From Pseudoalteromonas luteoviolacea NCIMB 1942 (GTDB lineage: Bacteria > Pseudomonadota > Gammaproteobacteria > Enterobacterales > Alteromonadaceae), in assembly GCF_001625595.1 (NCBI RefSeq), contig NZ_AUXT01000172.1, positions 1 through 56,248 of the forward strand: a stretch of 56,248 bases of DNA, given 5' to 3'. Shown in pieces: positions 1 through 9,654 of this stretch. Under the pieces are notes generated by a model. It did no database searches and was not told where the DNA came from. It was given only the letters and a program-made list of their open reading frames with translations. How positions within the stretch are numbered: position 1 is the first letter of the stretch; every line of letters starts with the position of its first letter. A program made the translations under genes and the position numbers.

Positions 1-33
1 TTCTTAGCAGGGATTTGTGTAATATAGAGACAG

Positions 34-909
34 CTAAAAAGCGCCTTTTTCATTTGCATCAAATACCGCTGTTACATTGCGAGTTGCATCCAGTACCAAT
101 TCTAAATCACATAGTTTGGGCAGCTGCTCTATACCCCATTGCGTTAAACGCTGGTACGATTGGATAAACTCCTGTACTTGCTGTTGATCCATCCCTTTCC
201 CTGTTTTCATCACTAACTTTTGTTCTTGTTCTAATCGCCAGTTATACACATGCTCAAAGCTTTTACCATTTAAAAATAGTAATTTATCGAACAAACCAAA
301 CAAACATTGATAATCTAATGCTAGAAACTCATTTACTTGCTTTCGATATTCTGAAGTCGCATCTTGATGCACTTCAAACTGGTTACAAGCATCGACTAAA
401 AGTGTCTCTGGCTGAGCTGGTATACCCAGAAACCACCCTTCAATTATCAATACGTCTATAGGACTGCTCACAGTCGTCCAAACAGACTCAGGAAATGGAT
501 TATCCGTTGACTTGTCAAATCGGGGAAGTACAAACGGTTTATTTCTTTTAAAGTTGTGGAGCGCTTGTATGGCAGCCTTAACATCATGTGTGCCAGGTGC
601 CCCACGAGTTTCAAACGCTGGATGATAATTGCTTACTAAAACCTTTCTTTGACTCTGGCTGAGATAAAAATCATCAATCGAAACTGACTCTGCAAGAACA
701 CCACTTTTCTGTAGATAGGCAACCATATAGGCTGATAATGTTGACTTCCCACTTCCTTGGCACCCAGATATGGCAACAATCAAAGGCGTTTCGGACCGCT
801 CTACCGTTTTCTCTAGCCAACCCAGCGCTTTTTCAACTTGCGTCACGTAACTAAAGGGTAGCTGAAAAATTTTGCAAAACTGCGCTTGCCAAGGTGCTAA
901 ACACGTCAT
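34..909 (-). CDS. D-glycerate 3-kinase-like P-loop kinase
   Basis: The 291-residue protein has a Walker A loop GCQGSGKST at residues 49-57 and, further on, the segments SIDDFYLS, PRFDKSTDNP and IIEGWFLG. These are typical of the P-loop kinase family that includes plant glycerate 3-kinase (GLYK) and the yeast Tda10 and E. coli YggC proteins. From the family, it should phosphorylate a small substrate such as glycerate with ATP in the cytosol; the true substrate is not evident. It starts 4 nt after the stop of the BaeR-like regulator, so it is probably the last gene of the baeS-baeR transcript. No terminator is visible in the 33 nt left before the window edge. Confidence 0.75.
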   Translation of the reverse strand: MTCLAPWQAQFCKIFQLPFSYVTQVEKALGWLEKTVERSETPLIVAISGCQGSGKSTLSAYMVAYLQKSGVLAESVSIDDFYLSQSQRKVLVSNYHPAFETRGAPGTHDVKAAIQALHNFKRNKPFVLPRFDKSTDNPFPESVWTTVSSPIDVLIIEGWFLGIPAQPETLLVDACNQFEVHQDATSEYRKQVNEFLALDYQCLFGLFDKLLFLNGKSFEHVYNWRLEQEQKLVMKTGKGMDQQQVQEFIQSYQRLTQWGIEQLPKLCDLELVLDATRNVTAVFDANEKGAF

Positions 910-913
910 TTAT

Positions 914-1582
914 TTACGCTTCAAATTTATAACCGACACCATAAATCGAATGAATAAACTCACAATCTGGCGCAATATCATGAAGCTTTTTACGGATTTT
1001 CTTTATATGGCTGTCAATTGTTCTATCACTGACTACCCTATCATCATCGTAAATTGAATCCATCAAACGTGCTCGATTGTAGACCCGCCCGGGATGTTTG
1101 AACATTGTTTGTAACAGCATAAACTCCACATGAGTTAAATCTGTTCGCCTGCCTGCATAGTTAACAAACAATGTCTCTTCGTCTAAGTGAAGCCCGGTTT
1201 GTATCTGTCCTGAGCCGTTTGTCCGCCTCAATATCGCTTTAACTCGCGCAACGACCTCTTTGGGGCTATAGGGCTTACACACGTAGTCATCCGCACCAAC
1301 CTCCAGACCTAACAGGCGGTCAATTTCTTCTACCTTTGCGGTTGTCATGATGATAGGCACAGCTGAATCTTTGCGGACTTGATTGCAAATTTGGATGCCA
1401 TCCACTGATGGCAGCATCAAGTCCAGTAAAATAATGTCTGGTAAGAAAGTACAAAAGCGTTTAAGCGCATCCGCACCATCCATTACTATATCGTATTCAT
1501 ATCCTGCTTGCTCAAGGTACTTACCTAAAACTTTTGCGAGTTTTTCTTCATCTTCAACAATCAATACTTTTTGTTTTTTCAT
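914..1582 (-). CDS. baeR: OmpR-family response regulator, BaeR-like
   Basis: The 222-residue protein has an N-terminal receiver with acidic residues near position 10 and phospho-acceptor Asp54 in the LLDLMLP context. The C-terminal winged helix carries VVSDRTIDSHIKKIRKKL. The wing and recognition helix (VEFMLLQTMFKHPGRVYNR, DDDRVVSDRTIDSH) closely resemble E. coli BaeR, which with BaeS controls envelope-stress and efflux genes. The gene lies 73 nt downstream of the cognate kinase and 4 nt upstream of the glycerate-kinase-like gene. The assignment to BaeR rather than another OmpR-type regulator rests on motif similarity only. Confidence 0.85.
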   Translation of the reverse strand: MKKQKVLIVEDEEKLAKVLGKYLEQAGYEYDIVMDGADALKRFCTFLPDIILLDLMLPSVDGIQICNQVRKDSAVPIIMTTAKVEEIDRLLGLEVGADDYVCKPYSPKEVVARVKAILRRTNGSGQIQTGLHLDEETLFVNYAGRRTDLTHVEFMLLQTMFKHPGRVYNRARLMDSIYDDDRVVSDRTIDSHIKKIRKKLHDIAPDCEFIHSIYGVGYKFEA

Positions 1583-1655
1583 GTCAGTACCTTATTATTT
1601 CATTCGCTTTATATTGTTGATCTTGCGTATTCTTAGTATCGGGCAGTTTACTTTG

Positions 1656-3143
1656 CTATTTTATGGGCAGTGTAATCTTAAAGTTAATACCTCCTAAATC
1701 ACTAGATAGTGCATGAATTTCACCATTATGTGCTTGGACGATACTCGCGCAGATAGCCAACCCCAGCCCAGACCCTCCAGATGCTCGATCTCTCGCTTGA
1801 TCTACTCGGTACAGTCTATCAAACAACTTTGGCAGCAAGTCAGCATTCACTCCTGGACTGCTATCTTGCCACTGCACACACACAATGCCTTTATTTCTGT
1901 GTAAATGTACATTTATAACACCTGATTGCCCTAGTTCGGAATCTGTATAGCGTAGCGTATTTTGCATCAAGTTATTAAACAACTGTGCCAACCGAGCTTC
2001 ATCACAGTATAAATCGATGTCCGTTTCACCCGTAATTGACCATTCAAAATGCTTCGTTTTAAGCGTCGCTGCATGGGAGTCAAAAGTGTGTTTAATAATA
2101 TCTATAAGCGCACAATCGGCCATTTTATAACTGAGAGAGCCTCTATCAGACATGGACAATTGGTGCAAGTCATCAACTAATTTAGTAAGCCTGTTAATTT
2201 CGTCATATAGCGAGTTTAACTGCTCTTCGTCAGTCTCAATGACACCATCAATCATGCCCTCTAGTTCAGCTTTAAATACTGCTATGGGCGTCCTCAACTC
2301 GTGTGAAATATCCGCAATCCATTGCTGTCGAGAACGCTGGTTTTCAGCTAGTGTTGATGCCAATGTATTCAGATCTCGTGCTAACAAACCAAGTTCATCT
2401 TTACTATGGGTTTTGAAAGGTGGTTTGTAATCACCTGAAGCTATCTTTTTTGCTGCACTTCGTAATGACAAAACTGGCGCAACCAAAAATCGACTAAATG
2501 GGATAGCCAATAAACTGCTCACAAGCATTGCCACAATGGCAATACCTAAAAACCAGTGCTGCTGACGACTTGCAAATAATGCATCTAGTGAGTTGCTTAT
2601 CTCCATGCCGTTAGCAATGCCAATGTAGCCTAATAAGCGCCCAGAGTTGTCTTCATTTTGATATACAGGTTGCCACAGTGCTGTATTTTTCGATTTTGGA
2701 CGACCTATTAGCATCGAACCACTCACTGATTTGAACACTAATCTAGCAGGAGATTTGTGTTTGGGTTTTGGCGGCCGACCTGCTCTGCCTTCAGGTCCTC
2801 TTGCAGGCTTTCCTTCGCGCCTTTCTTTACCAAGGTGCTTAGGTGGTCCTCTTCTTGGCTTTTTGGCCATCTGCTCAATTTCGGCTTCTGAGCGGCCTTC
2901 AAATTCACCTACTAGTCTTGGCCATAGAGGATTATGCCTAGTAACCCACTCTTCGCCATGTAATGCAAAGTTGTCTCTAACTGTCGGCATAATAGCGATC
3001 AGTTTGGCACGGCTACTATTTTGTAAGTATTCTCGAAAGCTTTTTTCAAACGCAAGCTGGTTAGCATAATAAACGGCCGAAATTAAAACAGCGTTAACTA
3101 ATAGCAAAATGGCAAGCAACTTTCGTCGCAAGGTAAGTTTCAT
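1656..3143 (-). CDS. baeS: Sensor histidine kinase, BaeS-like, with basic periplasmic insert
   Basis: I choose the ATG at 3143 because GGAG lies 5 nt upstream, giving 495 residues; the frame stays open 75 nt further without a better start. Order of parts: first membrane segment about 9-29, periplasmic domain about 30-196, second membrane segment about 197-217, HAMP region, dimerisation helix with phospho-acceptor His281 in DISHELRTP, and an ATPase domain with DEARLAQLFNNLMQN and SGGSGLGLAI. Oddity: periplasmic residues 94-132 are almost entirely Lys, Arg, Pro and Gly, a low-complexity basic stretch I do not expect in BaeS and that may decide what it senses. It forms an operon with the BaeR-like regulator downstream. 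Confidence 0.85.
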   Translation of the reverse strand: MKLTLRRKLLAILLLVNAVLISAVYYANQLAFEKSFREYLQNSSRAKLIAIMPTVRDNFALHGEEWVTRHNPLWPRLVGEFEGRSEAEIEQMAKKPRRGPPKHLGKERREGKPARGPEGRAGRPPKPKHKSPARLVFKSVSGSMLIGRPKSKNTALWQPVYQNEDNSGRLLGYIGIANGMEISNSLDALFASRQQHWFLGIAIVAMLVSSLLAIPFSRFLVAPVLSLRSAAKKIASGDYKPPFKTHSKDELGLLARDLNTLASTLAENQRSRQQWIADISHELRTPIAVFKAELEGMIDGVIETDEEQLNSLYDEINRLTKLVDDLHQLSMSDRGSLSYKMADCALIDIIKHTFDSHAATLKTKHFEWSITGETDIDLYCDEARLAQLFNNLMQNTLRYTDSELGQSGVINVHLHRNKGIVCVQWQDSSPGVNADLLPKLFDRLYRVDQARDRASGGSGLGLAICASIVQAHNGEIHALSSDLGGINFKITLPIK

Positions 3144-3342
3144 CGCAACTCCATTGTTATCAAACAAGTTGGCTTTGGTACCCATGCTTACCTTTTTCGT
3201 CGCAAGTTGTTGTTCCATAAAAATTTCTATTGAATTAAATGACGGTCTTATCCATGAGGATTGGCAGCTGATTATGGATACCAGATAAGCTGTTTACATT
3301 ATTTACCAAAAATGTGCAAAAACCGTGGAAGATGCAGAACGT

Positions 3343-3366
3343 AAAGCGAGCCAAAGCTCGCTTTTT
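3343..3366. terminator. Hairpin terminator downstream of the PilZ gene
   Basis: Stem GCGAGC / GCTCGC (3346-3351 with 3356-3361), loop CAAA, flanked by AAA and TTTTT. The longer T run is on the plus strand and the minus side has only TTT, so efficiency for the minus-strand PilZ gene ending at 3377 is uncertain. Confidence 0.6.
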
Positions 3367-3376
3367 CTTGATGAAT

Positions 3377-3673
3377 TTAGTTAATTTGTACGATTTCTAA
3401 ACCAATGATATAAGAGTCAGGTGAGTTTTCAGTGCTACCACAGCGAACAACTTTAGCATTCGCATTAAACGGCGGAATTGTCGCGCTTTTACTATTAATA
3501 AAAACGGTTATCAACTCACCTACTTCTAGTGGGCTTTCGATTTCAACAGATAATCCTGTTGCACTTAAATCTTGGCACACACCGATGATTTTTTCCCCTG
3601 TTTGGCTGACCGTTAATTCTGCTTGTGCATTAACCATCATGCGCATAAAGCGACGTTTGTCTTCATGGATCAT
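3377..3673 (-). CDS. PilZ-domain c-di-GMP binding protein
   Basis: This 98-residue protein is one PilZ domain. The N-terminal RxxxR motif is present (RRFMR, residues 7-11), and the second ligand motif DLSATGL fits D/NxSxxG, so it should be competent to bind cyclic di-GMP. No other domain is present, so it probably acts as a small c-di-GMP adaptor. The gene starts 9 nt after the stop of a receiver-only response regulator, so the two are likely co-transcribed. A hairpin follows the stop codon. The process it controls (motility, exopolysaccharide or other) cannot be read from the sequence. Confidence 0.88.
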   Translation of the reverse strand: MIHEDKRRFMRMMVNAQAELTVSQTGEKIIGVCQDLSATGLSVEIESPLEVGELITVFINSKSATIPPFNANAKVVRCGSTENSPDSYIIGLEIVQIN

Positions 3674-3682
3674 AGTGAACTC

Positions 3683-4066
3683 CTAGACCATATTTTTTAT
3701 TTTTTCCAAAAGAGATTGCATCGCAAATGGCTTTACTACATATTCATCGCAACCTGCTTCGTACCCTGCTTGTTTTTCCTGTTCAGACTCTAAACCCGAT
3801 ACCATCATTACTGGAATATCTTTGGTCTCAGGTGTGTTCTTTAGCATACGACATGTGTCGTAACCATCAAGGCCCGGCATACAAACATCGAGCAAAATGA
3901 CATCCGGTGGATCTGCTATTGCATTAGATAAACAACTCAACCCTGATTCCGCATAACTGAATTTAAACGCATCCGACAAGGCCATCGATAACATTTCATA
4001 ATTGAAATACTCATCATCAACAACCAATACGTGCGGTGTTCTACTCCGTCTTTGCTGCGTGGACAT
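3683..4066 (-). CDS. Single-domain response regulator (CheY-like receiver)
   Basis: Starting at the ATG at 4066 gives 127 residues; a TTG start at 4096 would add ten. A receiver domain fills the protein: VVDDE at 16-20, phospho-acceptor Asp60 in VILLDVCMPG, a Ser in VSGLE, and the conserved Lys in VVKPF. There is no output domain, so it must act through a partner. The PilZ gene 9 nt downstream is the obvious candidate, which would link phosphorelay input to c-di-GMP reading. No kinase gene is adjacent. Confidence 0.85.
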   Translation of the reverse strand: MSTQQRRSRTPHVLVVDDEYFNYEMLSMALSDAFKFSYAESGLSCLSNAIADPPDVILLDVCMPGLDGYDTCRMLKNTPETKDIPVMMVSGLESEQEKQAGYEAGCDEYVVKPFAMQSLLEKIKNMV

Positions 4067-4150
4067 AGTCAATGCCGCTTCCTTCTCACAATCCAAAAAT
4101 CATATCCTCTTATTAAGGTAATTGTCTCAAGGCAAAATGCAAGTCAATTC

Positions 4151-7100
4151 CTATAAATCCACTTCATTTAATGCATTGCTAACACGCTTAGCCGAAATTG
4201 GGTAAGGTGTACCTAATGTTTGAGCGAACAATGAAACTCTAAGTTCCTGTAGCATCCAAAAAATATGTAATAAATCTTGAGGTATTGGCATACCTTTAGG
4301 TACTTTATTGTATTTCTGTAAGTACAGCTCTGACACTTTTTCGATTTCCAGAACGCATAACCTATCTCTATTCGGGTCTACTGGCAGCTTTTCTAAACGT
4401 TTTTCAATTGCTTTTAAATATCTCAATAAATCAGTTACTTTGTCTGCACCATGCGCACTTACAAACCCTTTGAAAATAAGAGATTCTAATTGAGACTTAA
4501 TGTCTCCATGGGCAGTAATCATTGTCAGATCTACACGCCCTTTCATGCGTTTATTAACAGCATGCGCAATACTCAAAACCTGCTCAACCTGTGACGCAAT
4601 CTCAACGACCTTATCGCCGAGCTCACCTCTAATAAACTCTTTTGCACGTTCAAATTCATTTTCATCCCTAATTGCCTCAAACTTTCCTAGCAAGCTGTCT
4701 ACACCAGCAGCCGTGCAATCTGCAATTAAATCATGGATTTTTCCAAACGGATTAAAATATAGACCTAATTTGGCTTTATTGGGTAAATGTTGCTGCAAAT
4801 ATTTTACAGGAGACGGGATATTCAATAACACCAGCCTTCTTAGCCCAAGTTGATGTGCCTGCTTTGCCTTGTCTGGGTGATCAAATAAAGTAATGGCAGT
4901 GCTATCTTTATTGTCTACCAAGGCAGGAAACGCTTTTATCTCGTAACCTCCCTGTTTCTTGGTATATTCTTTAGGTAGCGCTCCAAACTGCCACTCAGTG
5001 ATGCCTTCTTGCTCAATACCCTTTTCAGCTACCTTAGATAAGGTTTGTGATACTTTCCCTTGCAGCTTTTCCTTTAAGGCACCTAACTCAAAACCATGAG
5101 CAAGCACTTTTCCACTGTCATCAACAATTTCAAATTGCATTTTTAGATGATTTTCCAGTGAAGATAAATCCCAATCTTCTTCTTGTACTTTGACCCCCGT
5201 CATGCGCAGCAATCGCGTGGCCAAAGAATCTAATAACAGGCCTTGTAATGGCTCAATCGAAGCAAGTACCGCGTCTGCGTAATTTGGGGCTGGCACAAAG
5301 TTTCTTCTTAAGTTTTTAGGTAGGCTCTTAATTAACGCGCAGATCAATTCATGACGCAGTGCCGGAATATGCCAGTCAAAGCCTTCTGATTGAATTTGAT
5401 TCAATAGTGCCAAAGGGATAATAACGGATACACCGTCTACCGCTTTCCCGGGCTCAAAATGGTAGTTTAGCGCTAAGGTTAAATTGCCTTGTTGCCATGT
5501 ATCAGGGTAATCAAAAGCCGTTACTTTATCAGCCCCATGGCGCATGAGTGCATCTCGGTCCATGTGCAGTACACGATTGTTGCTTTGTTTTTTCCACCAG
5601 TTGTTGAATGCTGCACGGTTATTTACTTCAGCGGGGATACGTTCATCATAGAATTCAAACATCTGCTGCTCGTCAACCAGGATATCTCGACGTCTCGCTT
5701 TGTTTTCTAGAGATTGGATCTCTTCAATCAATGATTGGTTGCACTCCAAGAACTGGGCTTTTTGCCCTAATTGCTGGCCAATTAGGGCCTCTTTAATAAA
5801 TAACTCGCGGCTAATAACTGGGTCAATCTGGCTATATACCGTGCGCTTTCTAGATACGATAGTCAGGCCGTATAACGTCTGCTGTTCAAACGCAATTACA
5901 GCCCCTTGCTTCTTCTCCCAATGCGGCTCACTATAGCTGCGTTTAACCAAATGCTGCGACAGTGGCGGCACCCATGCTAGGTCAATTTTAGCGTTTATAC
6001 GAGCGTAGAGTTTACTGGTCTCTACAAGCTCTGCCGACATTAACCACTTAGGGCTCTTTTTAAACAAAACTGAACCAGGAAAAACATGGAAAATACTATT
6101 TCTGGCACCTTTATAATGTTGCTTTTCGTCTTTAACACCAATATGGCTCAACATACCACTGAGTAATGCTTGGTGAATTGCCTCATAGTTAGCTTCGTTG
6201 CCAGAGCCTTTTAAATTCATTTCATCGCATACTGTGGTCAACTGATAAACGATATCTTGCCACTCGCGAATACGCATATAAGCTAAAAAGTCTTTTTGAC
6301 ATAGCTTTCTAAACTGACTTCTAGAGAGCAATTTTTGCTGCTCTTCTAAATACTGCCATAAATTTAAAAATGTCATAAAATCAGAGTTTGGGTCATCAAA
6401 ACGGCCATGTTTTTCATCCGCCGCTCCGCGCTTTTCTTGCGGCCTTTCTCTTGGATCTTGAATCGAAAGTGCCGCAGCGATAATGATAACTTCAGTTAGC
6501 GCACCTTGCTCGACCGAAGACAGTACCATCTTGGCCAAACGCGGATCGATTGGTAAGCGACTGAGGTTGCGGCCTGCTTGCGTGAGCTTTGCATTTTCTC
6601 TGCGGCTAGCAGCTTTAACAGCGCCAAGTTCTTCAAGCAGCGACATACCATCTTTGATGTTTCTGTTGTCTGGTGCTTGAACAAATGGAAACTTGGCAAT
6701 ATCACCAAGCCCTAACGCCAACATTTGTAAAATAACAGACGCGAGGTTAGTACGCAGAATTTCTGGATCTGTAAACTCGGGGCGAGATAAAAAGTCCTCT
6801 TCAGAATACAAACGAATACAGATACCAGCTGCGACACGTCCACAGCGGCCTGTCCTTTGGTTTGCACTTGCTTGAGATACAGCTTCAATAGGTAGCCTCT
6901 GAACTTTGGTACGGTAGCTATAGCGGCTAATACGCGCAGTGCCTGGATCGATAACGTACCTGATCCCAGGTACTGTCAAAGAGGTTTCTGCGACATTGGT
7001 AGAGAGTACAATTCTTCGATGGCTATGCGGCGCGAAAATACGGTTTTGTTCAGCATTAGATAGACGAGCAAATAAAGGGAGAATTTCGACCCCTTTTAAA

Positions 7101-8077
7101 TTGCGTTTGCCTAATGCATCCGCTGTGTCTCTGATCTCTCGCTCGCCATTCATAAATATTAGAATATCACCAGAACCTGCACCACAGAGTTCATCCACTG
7201 CGTCAAATATGCCCTGTAATTGGTCATTTTCGGCTTCGCTTTGCTCACCAGATACGTCTACTACCGGTCTATAACGCACCTCAACAGGGAAAGTACGACC
7301 AGAAACCTCGATAATTGGTGCGTCATTAAAATGCTTTGAGAATCGCTCAGGGTCAATAGTCGCAGAGGTGATAATAACTTTAAGATCTGGCCTTTTTGGC
7401 AAAAGATTTTTTAAATATCCAAGAATAAAATCGATGTTGAGGCTTCGTTCGTGAGCTTCATCAATAATGATGGTATCGTACTGATTTAAAAATCTATCTT
7501 GCTGTATTTCCGCGAGTAAGATACCGTCTGTCATTAATTTGATGTAACTTTTGTCTGAGACTTGATCACTAAAGCGGATCTTAAAACCCACCTCCTCACC
7601 AAGTTCACATCCAACCTCTTCTGCAATCCGGTTAGCAACACTACGCGCAGCAAGACGCCTAGGTTGAGTATGGCCGATATAACCATCGATACCGCGACCA
7701 AGTTCCAAACAAATTTTTGGTAACTGAGTCGTTTTACCCGAGCCGGTTTCACCAGCAACTATCACAACCTGGTTGTTTGCAATAGCCTCTTTAATGTCTT
7801 CTTTCTTTTGGCTAACAGGTAGCGATTCTGGATAGGAAACTTGAGGCAACCCTTCTTGCCTTTGGGTTTTCAATTGTTGACTACGTGCAATGGATTCACT
7901 GATCTGAACAACAACTTTTTGCTGTGTTTTCTCATCAGTGATTTTTTTCACACCTTGAAGACGTTTCTTAAATAAAAACTGATCCTTCTTTAAACAAAAA
8001 GGAATATCTGAATATAACGACTTTAAGTCCACTACACGACACCTTGAAAATTCCAAAATCGCCGCGTAGTCTACCAA
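4151..8077 (-). CDS. hrpA: ATP-dependent RNA helicase HrpA
   Basis: The 1308-residue protein is close to E. coli HrpA (about 1300). Helicase motifs are clear: Walker A GETGSGKT at 109-116, DEAH at 206-209, SAT in ITSATIDP, and motif VI QRTGRCGR. The DEAH core is followed by the winged-helix, ratchet and OB-fold region and the long HrpA-specific C-terminal half. HrpA remodels RNA and ribosomes in the cytosol. The frame begins with TTG at 8077 (GAGG only 2 nt upstream). A GTG about 15 codons in is an alternative; both lie before the first residues alignable with E. coli HrpA, so the N-terminus is uncertain by about 15 residues. Confidence 0.95.
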   Translation of the reverse strand: MVDYAAILEFSRCRVVDLKSLYSDIPFCLKKDQFLFKKRLQGVKKITDEKTQQKVVVQISESIARSQQLKTQRQEGLPQVSYPESLPVSQKKEDIKEAIANNQVVIVAGETGSGKTTQLPKICLELGRGIDGYIGHTQPRRLAARSVANRIAEEVGCELGEEVGFKIRFSDQVSDKSYIKLMTDGILLAEIQQDRFLNQYDTIIIDEAHERSLNIDFILGYLKNLLPKRPDLKVIITSATIDPERFSKHFNDAPIIEVSGRTFPVEVRYRPVVDVSGEQSEAENDQLQGIFDAVDELCGAGSGDILIFMNGEREIRDTADALGKRNLKGVEILPLFARLSNAEQNRIFAPHSHRRIVLSTNVAETSLTVPGIRYVIDPGTARISRYSYRTKVQRLPIEAVSQASANQRTGRCGRVAAGICIRLYSEEDFLSRPEFTDPEILRTNLASVILQMLALGLGDIAKFPFVQAPDNRNIKDGMSLLEELGAVKAASRRENAKLTQAGRNLSRLPIDPRLAKMVLSSVEQGALTEVIIIAAALSIQDPRERPQEKRGAADEKHGRFDDPNSDFMTFLNLWQYLEEQQKLLSRSQFRKLCQKDFLAYMRIREWQDIVYQLTTVCDEMNLKGSGNEANYEAIHQALLSGMLSHIGVKDEKQHYKGARNSIFHVFPGSVLFKKSPKWLMSAELVETSKLYARINAKIDLAWVPPLSQHLVKRSYSEPHWEKKQGAVIAFEQQTLYGLTIVSRKRTVYSQIDPVISRELFIKEALIGQQLGQKAQFLECNQSLIEEIQSLENKARRRDILVDEQQMFEFYDERIPAEVNNRAAFNNWWKKQSNNRVLHMDRDALMRHGADKVTAFDYPDTWQQGNLTLALNYHFEPGKAVDGVSVIIPLALLNQIQSEGFDWHIPALRHELICALIKSLPKNLRRNFVPAPNYADAVLASIEPLQGLLLDSLATRLLRMTGVKVQEEDWDLSSLENHLKMQFEIVDDSGKVLAHGFELGALKEKLQGKVSQTLSKVAEKGIEQEGITEWQFGALPKEYTKKQGGYEIKAFPALVDNKDSTAITLFDHPDKAKQAHQLGLRRLVLLNIPSPVKYLQQHLPNKAKLGLYFNPFGKIHDLIADCTAAGVDSLLGKFEAIRDENEFERAKEFIRGELGDKVVEIASQVEQVLSIAHAVNKRMKGRVDLTMITAHGDIKSQLESLIFKGFVSAHGADKVTDLLRYLKAIEKRLEKLPVDPNRDRLCVLEIEKVSELYLQKYNKVPKGMPIPQDLLHIFWMLQELRVSLFAQTLGTPYPISAKRVSNALNEVDL

Positions 8078-8111
8078 AACCTCACGCTTCTACCCAAGGA
8101 AAAACAGACTT

Positions 8112-8540
8112 TTAAACAAATCTGTTTCCTGATTCATAGGTATCATGCAAATGTTTATCAAAAGCGAGTAAAACGTGAGCACGAGTAATGACACCAATAA
8201 GCCGCCCATCTTCATCGCAAACAGGATAAAGCTTGGGTTTATCCTTCGACATTTTATCAGCAATTTGCAAAATACTGTCTTCAGGGTGAACACATACAGG
8301 GTCTTTGTTCATCACATCAGACACTATACTATGAGACTCATTTTGATAAGTTGCTTCTAACATTTTTTTGATACAATCCTGTTCAGACAAAAAGCCAATC
8401 ACTTTGTGATTGTCGTCCAAAACAGGCCCACCTGACTGACCGCTTTGTAATAGTTTTTCGACCGCCATTTCAATACGCATGTTTGCGATAAATGTCACTG
8501 GTCTGTGATTTAGATAATCTACTACTTTAACTGATTGCAT
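8112..8540 (-). CDS. CBS-pair domain protein
   Basis: The 142-residue protein consists of two CBS motifs. The first covers roughly residues 5-60 (RPVTFIANMRIEMAVEKLL, GGPVLDDNHKVIGFLSEQD) and the second roughly 75-132 (DPVCVHPEDSILQIADKM, YPVCDEDGRLIGVITRAHVL). CBS pairs normally bind adenosine nucleotides and act as energy or redox sensors; here no enzyme or transporter domain is attached, so it probably regulates another protein in trans. The gene lies between iaaA, from which it is separated by a terminator, and hrpA, 34 nt downstream on the same strand. Confidence 0.88.
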   Translation of the reverse strand: MQSVKVVDYLNHRPVTFIANMRIEMAVEKLLQSGQSGGPVLDDNHKVIGFLSEQDCIKKMLEATYQNESHSIVSDVMNKDPVCVHPEDSILQIADKMSKDKPKLYPVCDEDGRLIGVITRAHVLLAFDKHLHDTYESGNRFV

Positions 8541-8559
8541 TATTTATTCCCCCAAATAA

Positions 8560-8594
8560 AACGCCAGCTACATTTATAATAGTAGCTGGCGTTG
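8560..8594 (-). terminator. Rho-independent terminator of iaaA
   Basis: Inverted repeat AACGCCAGCTAC / GTAGCTGGCGTT with a short AT-rich loop. On the minus strand it is followed by TTTTATTT. It lies 35 nt past the iaaA stop and before the CBS gene. Confidence 0.85.
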
Positions 8595-8628
8595 ATAAAT
8601 TTGCCTAAAAATCAATAACCTTTTATTT

Positions 8629-9654
8629 TTACTTAAAAATACCTACATAAGTCGGCGTAGAATTTGACTTACGGGCCCTGTACATGCCTTTGGTATTAAA
8701 CGGCATGCTGATGTTTCCTTGGCTATCAACAATTATAACCCCTCCAGTACCGCCAGATTGGAACATAGGTCCAAATATCACTTCTTTACCAGCTTGCTCG
8801 ATAGATTTATTTTGATATTCAACTCTGGCACAAATATCAGCTGCGACATTGTAACGAATAAAATACTCACCGTGGCCAGTTGCAGAAACTGCGCATGATT
8901 GATTATCAGCGAACGTGCCCGCACCAATGATTGGCGAGTCACCAACCCGTCCATATCGTTTTGCTGTCATACCTCCTGTTGAAGTACCTGCCGATAGGTT
9001 GCCATGTTTATCAACCGCGACAGCACCAACTGTGCCCATTTTTAACTCTACTGGTAATGACTGATGTGCTGCTTGGTAATTTTTAGTGCCACTTTCCTTT
9101 TGACGTAGCTTTTCTTTAGCACGCAAGAGAGACTTATATCTGTCCGGGGTATTGAAATAATCTGATTTTACCAGTTCAACACCTTGCTTTTTGGCAAACT
9201 CCTCAGCACCTTCTCCACTGAGCATAACGTGTACAGAACTGTCCATAACTTCTCGGGCAAGGTTTATTGGGTTTTTTACATGCTTAACACCCGATATCGC
9301 ACCAGCTTGTCGGTTCCGGCCGTCCATTATAGATGCATCTAACTCATGGCTCTCGTCATAGGTATACACAGCTCCCTTACCTGCGTTAAAAAATGGTGAA
9401 TCCTCTAGAATATTTATTGCTTTTGTAATTGCGTCTAAGCTATCACCGCCGTTTTCAAGCACTTTATAACCGGCCTCTACTGCTTCTTGAAGCTTTGCTC
9501 GATATGCTTGTTCTTTTTCTGGCGTAAAACGGCTTTTTTCAATGGTCCCAGCACCACCATGAATGGCAATTGCAATAGGTTGCTCCGCATGCTTTGCTAC
9601 TGCACCCGTGCAAGCCAGTGTTAGCATTAGCCCCAATAAAGTCTTGTTATTCAT
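8629..9654 (-). CDS. iaaA: Isoaspartyl peptidase / L-asparaginase (plant type, Ntn hydrolase)
   Basis: The 341-residue protein begins with a signal peptide (MNNKTLLGLMLTLACTGAVA), so it is probably periplasmic, unlike the cytosolic E. coli IaaA. The N-terminal IAIHGGAGT motif and the autocleavage site before Thr208 in KMGTVGAVAVD identify the Thr-nucleophile family that hydrolyses beta-aspartyl dipeptides and L-asparagine. The downstream STGGMTAKRYGRVGDSPI segment is also conserved. It forms its own transcription unit with a strong hairpin after the stop. The balance between asparaginase and isoaspartyl peptidase activity cannot be decided from the sequence. Confidence 0.9.
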   Translation of the reverse strand: MNNKTLLGLMLTLACTGAVAKHAEQPIAIAIHGGAGTIEKSRFTPEKEQAYRAKLQEAVEAGYKVLENGGDSLDAITKAINILEDSPFFNAGKGAVYTYDESHELDASIMDGRNRQAGAISGVKHVKNPINLAREVMDSSVHVMLSGEGAEEFAKKQGVELVKSDYFNTPDRYKSLLRAKEKLRQKESGTKNYQAAHQSLPVELKMGTVGAVAVDKHGNLSAGTSTGGMTAKRYGRVGDSPIIGAGTFADNQSCAVSATGHGEYFIRYNVAADICARVEYQNKSIEQAGKEVIFGPMFQSGGTGGVIIVDSQGNISMPFNTKGMYRARKSNSTPTYVGIFK

